A DNA stretch of 17,270 nucleotides from an uncultured Clostridia bacterium (GTDB taxonomy: Bacteria > Bacillota > Clostridia > TANB77 > CAG-508). The DNA is taken from NCBI GenBank assembly GCA_934183305.1, contig CAKPSF010000011.1, positions 1 to 17,270 of the forward strand. The letters are read 5' to 3'. Both the position numbers and the translations under genes were made by a program. Under the pieces are notes generated by a model. That model saw nothing but the letters and a program-made list of their open reading frames with translations. It did not search any database and was not told the DNA's origin. Position 1 is the first letter of the stretch. Each line of letters opens with the position of its first letter. This document shows positions 1 to 6,505 of the stretch, one piece after another.

Positions 1-41
1 GTGTGTGTGTGTACAGCCTCAACAGTTACAACGTTTTTCAT
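1..41 (-). CDS. 5' end of an unidentified protein, runs off the left edge
   Basis: Only 13 complete codons are inside the window, reading MKNVVTVEAVHTH with the frame still open at the edge. The start is well supported. An AAGGAG ribosome binding site lies 7 bases upstream of the ATG, and a near-consensus SigA promoter lies about 45 bases further up. The first 12 bases of the window are a GT dinucleotide tract that encodes alternating His-Thr. Thirteen residues are too few to name a family. There is no hydrophobic core of a signal peptide in the visible part. Confidence 0.6.
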   Translation of the reverse strand, partial: MKNVVTVEAVHTH

Positions 42-86
42 TTATTTTCTCCTTCTTTTGTTTTTATTTTACATTTTTATGATGTT

Positions 87-115
87 ATTGTATATTTAAT
101 TCACAATATTGTCAA
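87..115 (-). promoter_or_regulatory. SigA-type promoter for the left-edge gene
   Basis: On the minus strand TTGACA (6/6) is followed after 17 bases by TACAAT (5/6). The predicted transcription start is near position 80, giving a leader of about 40 bases before the ATG at 41. It lies just downstream of the terminator of the DUF5684 gene, so the left-edge gene has its own transcript. Confidence 0.75.
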
Positions 116-181
116 TATCTTGTTAGTAATTTTTAGAGCATTTAAAAGAAATGTTATAATGTTTAAGCAGAATAGGAATAC

Positions 182-224
182 AAAAAAGACTTTAAATATT
201 CTATGAATACTTAAAGTCTTTTTA
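182..224 (-). terminator. Rho-independent terminator of the DUF5684 gene
   Basis: Arms at 183-195 and 211-223 pair over 13 bases, and an inner 5-base helix closes a 3-base loop. On the minus strand the stem ends in a run of six T. It begins 15 bases after the stop codon of the upstream gene. The mirror-image A/T tracts mean it could also stop rightward transcription. Confidence 0.8.
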
Positions 225-238
225 TATTTTTTATAAAA

Positions 239-697
239 TTATACTTCATTACTGTCTAATTGATATTCTGCGTCACCAAATGCAAGTATCATCATAAATA
301 TTGTATTTAACAATATTAATCCAACTGCAAATCCGCCTTCTTTTCCGAATGCTTTAGCAAGATTTACCATTAAATAGATTGAAAGTGCAAGTGAAACTAC
401 CCAACCAACAACTGGTATAAATGTAGCTAAGTATGCAAGTATCCACCATGGTGATATTCCAGCTATTCTAAATAAAATAACTAGGTTATAAATTGGTATT
501 AAGCATTTCCATCCAGCTTGTCCAGCTTTAGTAAATATCTTCCAATTTGCAATAATGGTTAATATTCCAATTACTAAAGATATTAAAGATATTGCCATCG
601 CCATTCCTGCTAAAGCTCCTCCAAGAACTCCACCTAAAGCAGCATAACTAGCATCTGTCATATTAGCACTAGTTGTTACATATGAATAATTATACAT
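239..697 (-). CDS. DUF5684-type small integral membrane protein
   Basis: This is a 152-residue membrane protein with hydrophobic segments at about 25-50, 66-80, 83-111 and 123-141. The signature KAG-x2-GW-x3-IP-x-YN (residues 57-71) is typical of the DUF5684 family, which has no established function and often sits with clostridial secretion or surface genes. The longest open frame starts 24 codons earlier at 769. I reject that start because a promoter (729-757) lies inside it and because AAAGGAGG stands 7 bases before the ATG at 697. It is a single-gene transcript with its own promoter and terminator. The N-terminus is polar and rich in Tyr, Ser and Thr, without a cleavable signal. The family call rests on recalled motif layout, not on a search. 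Confidence 0.75.
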   Translation of the reverse strand: MYNYSYVTTSANMTDASYAALGGVLGGALAGMAMAISLISLVIGILTIIANWKIFTKAGQAGWKCLIPIYNLVILFRIAGISPWWILAYLATFIPVVGWVVSLALSIYLMVNLAKAFGKEGGFAVGLILLNTIFMMILAFGDAEYQLDSNEV

Positions 698-704
698 AGT
701 TTTC

Positions 705-712
705 CCTCCTTT
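705..712 (-). promoter_or_regulatory. Ribosome binding site deciding the DUF5684 start
   Basis: AAAGGAGG lies 7 bases upstream of the ATG at 697. It is one of the strongest Shine-Dalgarno matches in the window and fixes the start 24 codons inside the longest open frame. Confidence 0.85.
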
Positions 713-728
713 TATTTTTTCTAATTTT

Positions 729-757
729 ATTCTACAAGATATGACAATAAATAGCAA
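729..757 (-). promoter_or_regulatory. SigA-type promoter for the DUF5684 gene
   Basis: On the minus strand TTGCTA (4/6) is followed after 17 bases by TAGAAT (5/6). Transcription would start near 722, about 25 bases before the chosen ATG. Confidence 0.6.
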
Positions 758-789
758 CCCTTTTTTCAAAAATAATCAATAATTAAAAA

Positions 790-831
790 TGAATAGTTAA
801 TAGTTTCTTAAATTTTACTATTAACTATTCA
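790..831 (-). terminator. Inverted repeat, likely terminator after tRNA-Thr
   Basis: Arms of 15 bases at 790-804 and 817-831 are perfectly complementary around a 12-base loop. On the minus strand the stem is followed by a short T run (ATTTTTAATT). It lies 22 bases past the 3' end of tRNA-Thr, which fits the end of the sigH-tRNA transcript. The stem is almost all A/T, so it is weaker than the other terminators here. Confidence 0.6.
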
Positions 832-853
832 CTGCAATTATAATTACACATTA

Positions 854-929
854 TGGAGCTTCCAGCCGGAATCGAACCGGCGACCCCAGCCTTACCATGG
901 CTGTGCTCTACCTACTGAGCTATAGAAGC
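854..929 (-). tRNA. tRNA-Thr (anticodon GGT)
   Basis: The 76-base cloverleaf folds fully. The acceptor stem is GCTTCTA with TGGAAGC. The D arm contains AGCTCAGTAGGTAGAGC. The anticodon stem CAGCC/GGCTG closes loop ATGGTAA, which gives anticodon GGT (reads ACC and ACT). The T arm is GCCGG-TTCGAAT-CCGGC. CCA is encoded and the discriminator base is T. It starts 27 bases after the sigH stop with no promoter or terminator between them, so it is probably cut from the sigH transcript. Many bacteria carry tRNA-Thr(GGT) next to tuf, and in Bacillus sigH precedes rpmG-secE-nusG. Here the tRNA follows sigH but those neighbours are absent. Confidence 0.95.
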
Positions 930-956
930 ATATACAATAAGTGGATAATATATCCC

Positions 957-1604
957 TTAATCTTCACTATCCACTATATTTTTTATTGCTTTTTTTCTAA
1001 TTCTTTGTATTGCATTGTCTACTGATTTGACTTGTGTATCAAGTTTTTCAGCTATTGCAACATAGCTTTCTCCGCGAATAAAACGTGCTAGAACTTGTTT
1101 TTCAAAATCACTTAAATTTTTATCTATTGCATCTTCTATTCTTTCATAATATTCTTTTTTGGTAATTGTATCTAAAGGGTCTTCTGTTGTATGAGAATTA
1201 AATATTTCTAATACACTTGTGTCTTCATCTTCGTCGTAAGCTGCTGTATTTAAAGATAAATATGAGTTTAAAGGCATATTTTTTTGTCTATTAGATGTTT
1301 TTATTGCAGTTATTAACTGTCTTTCTATACACATATTTGCAAATGTTTTAAATGAATTTTGTTTGTCAGGATTAAAAGACTGAATGGCTTTAAATAAGCC
1401 AATCATTCCCTCTTGGATTATATCTTCTCTTTCTGCACCAATAATAAAGTATTTTCCTACTTTCATATTAACTAAATCTTTATATTTTTCAATTATGAAA
1501 TCAAGAGCGTATTTGTCATCTGACTTAACCAAAGATATAAGTTCTTCATCTGACATAGAATTATAATTTGTATCAAGTGAATAAAAAACATTTGCGTTTC
1601 CCAT
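957..1604 (-). CDS. sigH: RNA polymerase sporulation sigma factor SigH
   Basis: This 215-residue sigma-70 family factor is close in length to B. subtilis SigH (218). It directs RNA polymerase to early sporulation and stationary-phase genes. Region 2 spans about 33-105 and contains GAEREDIIQEGMIGL (56-70) and the RQLITAIKT segment (95-103). The PLNSYLSL linker (111-118) is characteristic of SigH. Region 4, with its helix-turn-helix, is at about 152-208 (SVDNAIQRIRKK). The ATG has GGAGGC 8 bases upstream and a perfect-consensus SigA promoter above it. tRNA-Thr follows in the same direction. An inverted repeat touching the -35 box may be a repressor site. In Bacillus this gene is repressed by AbrB, but no AbrB site can be assigned by eye here. 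Confidence 0.96.
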   Translation of the reverse strand: MGNANVFYSLDTNYNSMSDEELISLVKSDDKYALDFIIEKYKDLVNMKVGKYFIIGAEREDIIQEGMIGLFKAIQSFNPDKQNSFKTFANMCIERQLITAIKTSNRQKNMPLNSYLSLNTAAYDEDEDTSVLEIFNSHTTEDPLDTITKKEYYERIEDAIDKNLSDFEKQVLARFIRGESYVAIAEKLDTQVKSVDNAIQRIRKKAIKNIVDSED

Positions 1605-1637
1605 TTATAAAAGCCTCCGTATTTTGTACTTTAAACA

Positions 1638-1666
1638 ATTATATTTGCAAAAAAATGAATTGTCAA
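1638..1666 (-). promoter_or_regulatory. Perfect-consensus SigA promoter for sigH
   Basis: On the minus strand TTGACA (6/6), a 17-base spacer and TATAAT (6/6). Transcription would start near 1631, leaving a leader of about 27 bases with the ribosome binding site. The spacer holds a run of seven T. No other promoter in the window matches consensus at all twelve positions. Confidence 0.85.
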
Positions 1667-1694
1667 TACCTAAACCCTAAATATTTTAGGTATT
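1665..1694. repeat. Inverted repeat between the sigH and rqcH promoters
   Basis: Perfect 10-base arms AATACCTAAA (1665-1674) and TTTAGGTATT (1685-1694) are separated by 10 bases. The left arm overlaps the -35 box of the sigH promoter, and the right arm ends 12 bases before the -35 box of the rqcH promoter. The position fits an operator for one or both genes. I do not recognise the binding protein. Confidence 0.55.
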
Positions 1695-1706
1695 TCAAGT
1701 GTTTTA

Positions 1707-1735
1707 TTGATTATTTTAGTAAATTATAATATAAT
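1707..1735 (+). promoter_or_regulatory. SigA-type promoter for rqcH
   Basis: TTGATT (4/6), a 17-base spacer and TATAAT (6/6). Transcription would start near 1742, about 27 bases before the ATG. It is divergent from the sigH promoter. Confidence 0.65.
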
Positions 1736-1768
1736 TATAAAAATTTTATATAATGCAAGGAGAAAACA

Positions 1769-3451
1769 ATGGCATTTGATGGTATATTAACACATTCTAT
1801 TGTTAATGAACTAAAAAGTTTTTTAATAGGTGGAAAAATAAACAAGATATATGAACCAAATAAAAATGAAATAATCTTGGATATATATAATAAAGAAAAA
1901 CTTTTATTAGATATATGCATAGAGGCATCTAATTACAGAATAAATTTAACCAAACATACAAAGGACAATCCAAAAACAGCTCCAAATTTTTGTATGGTTT
2001 TAAGAAAATACTTAACTAGTTCTAGAATTTTAAGTATTTCGACTTATAATTTAGATAGAATTGTAATAATGGAATTAGAAAATTTTAATGAATTAAATGA
2101 TAAAGTAGTATATAAACTAGTTATTGAATTAATGGGAAAACATAGTAATATCATATTAATTAATAATAATGATATTATTATAGATTCAATAAGACGTATT
2201 TCGTCTGAGAATGCCTTAAGAACAATTTTGCCAGCCAACCCATATATCTACCCTGTATCAGAAAAAAACAATCTATTAGAAACAAATATTAATCAATTTA
2301 TAGATTTAATTAATTCCAAATCAAATGTAAATTTAATAGATATAATCCCATCACTTTTCACTGGTGTAAGTAGACAATACGTTACATTTACATTGAATAA
2401 TTTAAACATATCTGCATCTAATTTCACAAATGAAGATTTAATTAAGTTTTTTAATTATTCTAATAGTATTTTAAATTCATACAATAATACTTGTGCTTCT
2501 TTTGAATTTAATAATAAACAAGACTTTACCGTATGTTTAAATAAAAATAATAACATATCTGTAAATTCTTTTATTGATGATTTTTATTTTAATAAGGAAA
2601 ACACTGAAATTTTTAAAAATTACAGAAATAATATTTTAAAATTAATCTTATCATCACTTAATAAATATAATAAAAAGCTTTTAAATATCCAGAACAAACT
2701 TAATGAATGTAAAGATATGGATACATATAAATTATATGGAGAATTAATAACTGCAAATTTATATAAAATTAATAACAACTTTAATATTTCGAACATTGAG
2801 CTAGAAAACTATTATGATAATAATAATCTAATAAATATTAAGTTAGACAATAAATATACTCCAGCAATTAATGCTAAAAACTTTTTTAAAAAATATAATA
2901 AATTAAAAAATACTTTAGCAATAGTTTCATTGCAAAAAAATGAAATATTAGATGAAATCCAGTATTTGCAAAGCATTGTATTTTCTTTAGAAAACTGTTC
3001 AAATATACAGGAAGTTGATGAAATATACCAAGAAATATCTGATACAATATTAAGAAACAATAAAAACAACAAAAATAAGAAAACAAATAAAACTTTAGAA
3101 ATCAAAGAAATAATTATAGATGGTTATAAAATATTCATTGGTAAAAATAATAGGCAAAATGATTATATTACATTTAAACTATCTGATAGAAATGATTTAT
3201 GGTTTCACGTTCAAGGCTTTCACGGCAGTCACGTCTTGTTGAAAACCAATAATGCACTTATAAATGATGATAATCCAATAATAGCAAAATGTGCTAAACT
3301 TGCTGCATTAAATAGCAAATCAAGCAATGAAAATAAAGTTGCAGTTGACTATACATTAATTAAAAATATTAAAAAACCAAATGGTGCAAAACCTGGTTTT
3401 GTAGTTTTTAATAAATATAACACAATAATAGTAAATCCTGCTGAGTCTTAA
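1769..3451 (+). CDS. rqcH: NFACT-family ribosome rescue protein RqcH (Rqc2/FbpA homologue)
   Basis: The 560-residue length matches bacterial RqcH (about 570 in B. subtilis). RqcH binds stalled 50S subunits carrying peptidyl-tRNA and recruits tRNA-Ala to add C-terminal alanine tails that mark the chain for degradation. Some homologues were first called fibronectin-binding proteins. The NFACT-N start MAFDG is canonical. The conserved Asp-Arg pair needed for tailing is D96-R97. A coiled-coil middle (about 285-430) is rich in Asn, Lys and Ile. The C-terminal NFACT-R domain carries NDYITFKLSDRNDLWFHV and GSHV at about 463-490. AAGGAG lies 6 bases before the ATG. It is the only rightward gene in the window and is visibly more AT- and Asn-rich than its neighbours. 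Its terminator is shared with the facing gene. Confidence 0.93.
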   Translation: MAFDGILTHSIVNELKSFLIGGKINKIYEPNKNEIILDIYNKEKLLLDICIEASNYRINLTKHTKDNPKTAPNFCMVLRKYLTSSRILSISTYNLDRIVIMELENFNELNDKVVYKLVIELMGKHSNIILINNNDIIIDSIRRISSENALRTILPANPYIYPVSEKNNLLETNINQFIDLINSKSNVNLIDIIPSLFTGVSRQYVTFTLNNLNISASNFTNEDLIKFFNYSNSILNSYNNTCASFEFNNKQDFTVCLNKNNNISVNSFIDDFYFNKENTEIFKNYRNNILKLILSSLNKYNKKLLNIQNKLNECKDMDTYKLYGELITANLYKINNNFNISNIELENYYDNNNLINIKLDNKYTPAINAKNFFKKYNKLKNTLAIVSLQKNEILDEIQYLQSIVFSLENCSNIQEVDEIYQEISDTILRNNKNNKNKKTNKTLEIKEIIIDGYKIFIGKNNRQNDYITFKLSDRNDLWFHVQGFHGSHVLLKTNNALINDDNPIIAKCAKLAALNSKSSNENKVAVDYTLIKNIKKPNGAKPGFVVFNKYNTIIVNPAES

Positions 3452-3483
3452 AAAATCCCTTTGTTTATACAAAGGGATTTTTT
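3450..3483. terminator. Bidirectional terminator shared by rqcH and the 77-aa gene
   Basis: The hairpin has a GC-bearing core CCCTTTG/CAAAGGG extended by A/T to 14 base pairs, with a 6-base loop TTTATA. A runs on the left and T runs on the right give a U tract on both strands. The last bases of the rqcH TAA and the last base of the opposing TAA lie within the stem, so two convergent genes end on one element. Confidence 0.9.
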
Positions 3484-3716
3484 TATACTTTATACTCTAA
3501 TTCAGTTGAGAACTTAAATATCTCTTTCATTCTTTTTTTAGTAATCATAGATATTCTTGGTTGTGGATTACTTTCATCATAATCTAATAATTCTAAAGTA
3601 TAACAATTTTCTGTTGTTTTATATATTAGATATCTATTATTAACATATGTTAAAAATATTTTATATCCATTATTTAAATCTCTTTCAAAATCATGTAATT
3701 TATAATTTTTATCCAT
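3483..3716 (-). CDS. Unidentified 77-residue protein downstream of ligA
   Basis: I do not recognise this small soluble protein. It has no signal peptide or membrane segment. The middle alternates hydrophobic and polar residues (KIFLTYVNNRYLIYKT and CYTLELLDYD), which suggests a small antiparallel beta-sheet. A basic patch ITKKRMKEIF follows. The one cysteine is C38. An AGGAG ribosome binding site overlaps the ligA TAG stop, with 8 bases between that stop and this ATG, so it is almost certainly translated from the pgsA-ligA transcript. Good expression signals and tight coupling argue for a real gene. The position gives only a weak hint of a role near DNA ligase. Confidence 0.75.
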   Translation of the reverse strand: MDKNYKLHDFERDLNNGYKIFLTYVNNRYLIYKTTENCYTLELLDYDESNPQPRISMITKKRMKEIFKFSTELEYKV

Positions 3717-3724
3717 ACCCTCTC

Positions 3725-5725
3725 CTATTGTTTTATCATTTCTTCAAATTCGGTTTCTGTTATAACTTTAACTCCTAGCTCATTTGCTTTTCTCAATTTG
3801 CTTCCAGCGTCCTCACCCGCTAGCACATATGTTGTTTTCTTAGATACTGAACCAGATGTTTTTCCTCCAAAATTCTCAATAATTTCACTTGCTTCATCTC
3901 TTGTGTATTTTTCTAGAGTTCCTGTTAACACAAAAGTTTGCCCATAAAATCTTTCATCATTAGTGTCTTCTTTTAGATATTGCATATTAACATTTGCTTC
4001 TTTTAATTTATTAATTAAATCAATTGTTTGGTCTTGTTTGAAGAATTCGTATATGTTATTTGCAATAATTTCTCCAACTTCTTCAATTGAATTTAAGTTT
4101 ATTATGCTTGCGTTTATTAAATTATCCATACTTTTAAATCTTTTAGCCAACACTTTAGCAAGTTTAGAGCCAACATTCCTTATTCCCAGCCCACAAATCA
4201 ATCTATCTAAATCATTATTTTTACTTTTATTTATAGAGCCTACTAGGTTTTGTGCAAATTTTTTTCCATCTTTTTTTAAAGATGCAATATCTTCAAATTT
4301 CAAATAATATATATCTGCAATATTTTCAATTAGTTTATTTTCTAATAATTGTTCAATTATTGCCTCTCCAAGACCATCAATGTTCATAGCTTCTCTAGAA
4401 GCAAAATGTGCAATATTTCTTAATGTACGTGCAGGACATTCAATTCCGATACATCTAGAAACAGCTTCTCCAAACTCTCTAACTACTTCTCCACCACATA
4501 TTGGGCAAGTTTTTGGCATTTCAAATTTTTTTTCTTTACCTGTTCTCTTTTCTTTTAAAACCTCAACCACTTCTGGAATTACATCTCCAGCTTTTTGAAT
4601 GTAAACATGGTCCCCTATTCTAATATCTTTCTCTTTTATGAAATCCTCGTTGTGAAGTGTGGTTTTTGATATTGTAGAACCCGCAACAATAACTGGCTCT
4701 AGTATTGCAAGAGGAGTAATTGCTCCTGTTCTTCCAACTTGACATATTATATCTTTAACTATTGTTTCCTTTTTTTCTGGTGGATACTTATAAGCAATTG
4801 CCCACTTAGGAACTTTTGCAGTTTGACCTAATATTTTTCTTAATTCCAAATCATCAACCTTAATAACTGCTCCATCTATTCCAAATGATAAATCTGGGCG
4901 TTCTTTTCCTATTTTATTTATAGCATTAAATACATCTTCTAGGTTTTCACATAATATCTTAACTGGATTAACATTAAATCCAAGTTCTTCAAGATATAAT
5001 AAACTTTCATAGTGAGAGGTAAACTGAATATCATCGCTTTTTTGAACATTAAATATAAAAATATCTAAAGGTCTTTGAGCGGTAATTGTACTATCTAACT
5101 GTCTTAATGAGCCTGCTGCAGCATTTCTTGCATTTGCAAATAAAGGTTCATCTTCCAAAGCTCGTTGTTCATTTAATTTTTCAAACTCTTCTGAACCTAT
5201 GAAAACCTCTCCACGAACTATAATATCTACTTTTTCTTTTAATTCCATTGGTATATTTTTTATAGTTTTTAGGTTTTCAGTAATATCCTCTCCAACTAAT
5301 CCATTTCCTCTAGTAGCACCTCTAATAAATTTTCCTTTTTTATATTCTAAAGCAACAGATAGTCCATCAATTTTTGTTTCAACAACATATTTTAGATTAA
5401 TATTATTATCATTTGCAATTGTTTTAACTTTTTCATCAAAAGCTGTAATAGAATCGAAATCAAAAACATCTTGCAAACTTTGTAAAGGAACAATATGTGT
5501 AACTTTATTAAATCCTTCTTTTACAGTTCCTCCAACTTTTTGAGTCAATGAATCATTTGATATAAACTCAGGATTTTCATTTTCTAAATTTCTAAGTTCT
5601 AACATCATCATATCATACTCAAAATCACTTATTTCTGGCGCGTCATCGTCATAGTATTTTTTAGCATAATATTCAGTTTTTTTTCTCAACTCTTTAATTC
5701 TTTTTTCTATTTGTTGCTTATTCAT
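3725..5725 (-). CDS. ligA: NAD-dependent DNA ligase LigA
   Basis: LigA seals nicks in replication and repair using NAD+. With the chosen start it has 666 residues, the usual length. Domains in order are: Ia (about 1-70, including the YYDDDAPEISDFEYD motif), the adenylation domain with active lysine K118 in KIDG and RGDG-like GATRGNG, an OB fold, a zinc finger with CPICGG and CIGIEC (four Cys), helix-hairpin-helix repeats (NIDGLGEAIIEQL), and a C-terminal BRCT domain (FVLTGTLEKYTRDEA to VITETEFEEMI). The frame opens six codons earlier at 5743, but AAGGGG stands 6 bases before the ATG at 5725 and nothing comparable precedes 5743. It follows pgsA by 47 bases with no terminator. This differs from the common pcrA-ligA arrangement. 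Confidence 0.97.
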   Translation of the reverse strand: MNKQQIEKRIKELRKKTEYYAKKYYDDDAPEISDFEYDMMMLELRNLENENPEFISNDSLTQKVGGTVKEGFNKVTHIVPLQSLQDVFDFDSITAFDEKVKTIANDNNINLKYVVETKIDGLSVALEYKKGKFIRGATRGNGLVGEDITENLKTIKNIPMELKEKVDIIVRGEVFIGSEEFEKLNEQRALEDEPLFANARNAAAGSLRQLDSTITAQRPLDIFIFNVQKSDDIQFTSHYESLLYLEELGFNVNPVKILCENLEDVFNAINKIGKERPDLSFGIDGAVIKVDDLELRKILGQTAKVPKWAIAYKYPPEKKETIVKDIICQVGRTGAITPLAILEPVIVAGSTISKTTLHNEDFIKEKDIRIGDHVYIQKAGDVIPEVVEVLKEKRTGKEKKFEMPKTCPICGGEVVREFGEAVSRCIGIECPARTLRNIAHFASREAMNIDGLGEAIIEQLLENKLIENIADIYYLKFEDIASLKKDGKKFAQNLVGSINKSKNNDLDRLICGLGIRNVGSKLAKVLAKRFKSMDNLINASIINLNSIEEVGEIIANNIYEFFKQDQTIDLINKLKEANVNMQYLKEDTNDERFYGQTFVLTGTLEKYTRDEASEIIENFGGKTSGSVSKKTTYVLAGEDAGSKLRKANELGVKVITETEFEEMIKQ

Positions 5726-5731
5726 TATTAA

Positions 5732-5737
5732 CCCCTT
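5732..5737 (-). promoter_or_regulatory. Ribosome binding site deciding the ligA start
   Basis: AAGGGG lies 6 bases before the ATG at 5725. It falls inside the six-codon extension of the longest open frame and favours the inner start. Confidence 0.7.
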
Positions 5738-5772
5738 CACCATTTGCTAATTTTCCAAAACAAAAAATTTAT

Positions 5773-6423
5773 TTAGCAATCTTTTAATAATTCTTTTGAA
5801 TTTTTCAAGTAACTCCATCCAGATACAATAGTTGCAATTACAGATACTGTCATAAATAGAGTAGCTAAAATATTAATAGCAAATTCTATATTATTCATAT
5901 ATATAAGTGCAGAATTATTAAATGTTTGTTCAAAACTTGACGCTCTAAATATAAAGCTAAAATATGAAAAATTACTCAAATACATTAAAATAATTGCAAT
6001 CATTTGAGAAACTGTTTTTGTCTTTCCCCATATATTAGCTGCAATTACTTTTCCATTATTTTGTACAGCAATTAGCCTATATCCAGAAACAGCAAATTCT
6101 CTAAATAAAACAATAATTGGAATCCATGCTGGAAGTTTGCCATCTTCAACTAATAAAAGCATTGCAGTTAAAACTAATATTTTATCTGCTAATGGATCTG
6201 CAAACTTTCCGAAATTAGTTATCATATTTTCCTTTCTTGCAATTTTTCCATCTAAATGGTCTGTATATGAAGCAATACTAAAAATCAAAATAATTAACCA
6301 ATTAGCAATTGAAATATTCAAAAAAGTTACACTTAACCCTATTGAATTTTGAAGGTAATGTATAATTACCATTATTGGCACTAAAATTATTCTTAAAACT
6401 GTTAATTTATTTGGTAAGTTCAT
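5773..6423 (-). CDS. pgsA: CDP-diacylglycerol--glycerol-3-phosphate 3-phosphatidyltransferase PgsA
   Basis: This 216-residue membrane enzyme makes phosphatidylglycerophosphate from CDP-diacylglycerol and glycerol-3-phosphate, the committed step to phosphatidylglycerol. The full CDP-alcohol phosphotransferase motif is present: D55, D58-G59, A62-R63, G72, D76 and D80. The N-terminal NLPNKLTVLRIILVP is typical of PgsA and separates it from PssA or cardiolipin-synthase relatives. About six hydrophobic segments follow. It is slightly longer than B. subtilis PgsA (193) owing to a polar insert at about 157-175. AGGAG lies 8 bases upstream of the ATG. A terminator closes spoIIP just upstream, so pgsA should have its own promoter. 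TATAAT-like boxes occur at about 6434-6465 but no convincing -35 is visible. ligA follows in the same direction. Confidence 0.93.
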   Translation of the reverse strand: MNLPNKLTVLRIILVPIMVIIHYLQNSIGLSVTFLNISIANWLIILIFSIASYTDHLDGKIARKENMITNFGKFADPLADKILVLTAMLLLVEDGKLPAWIPIIVLFREFAVSGYRLIAVQNNGKVIAANIWGKTKTVSQMIAIILMYLSNFSYFSFIFRASSFEQTFNNSALIYMNNIEFAINILATLFMTVSVIATIVSGWSYLKNSKELLKDC

Positions 6424-6476
6424 TCTAAATACTCCTATTATAAATTTATGAATATATTATATATAAAAACATAAAA

Positions 6477-6505
6477 AAAAGAAATACTTTTTTAGTATTT
6501 CTTTT
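6477..6505 (-). terminator. Rho-independent terminator after spoIIP
   Basis: GAAATACT (6481-6488) pairs with AGTATTTC (6494-6501) and is extended by four A/T pairs, with a 5-base loop. On the minus strand it ends in eight T. The stem overlaps the spoIIP TAA codon. It separates the recJ-to-spoIIP train from pgsA-ligA. Confidence 0.85.

Noticed and set aside
3..206. Rightward open frame of 67 codons at the left edge
   Set aside because: It runs through the start, promoter and terminator of leftward genes, has no ribosome binding site, and its composition is that of plain AT-rich non-coding DNA.
128..223. Possible rightward small RNA: a TATAAT box at 155-160 with a weak TTTAGA 17 bases upstream, and a terminator at 183-223
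   Set aside because: The product would be under 60 bases and almost entirely the terminator stem. The -35 is 4/6 and TATAAT is common by chance here. The terminator is explained by the DUF5684 gene.
940..957. DnaA-box-like TTATCCACT between sigH and tRNA-Thr
   Set aside because: It is a single site with one mismatch and no companions nearby, so it gives no evidence of DnaA control.
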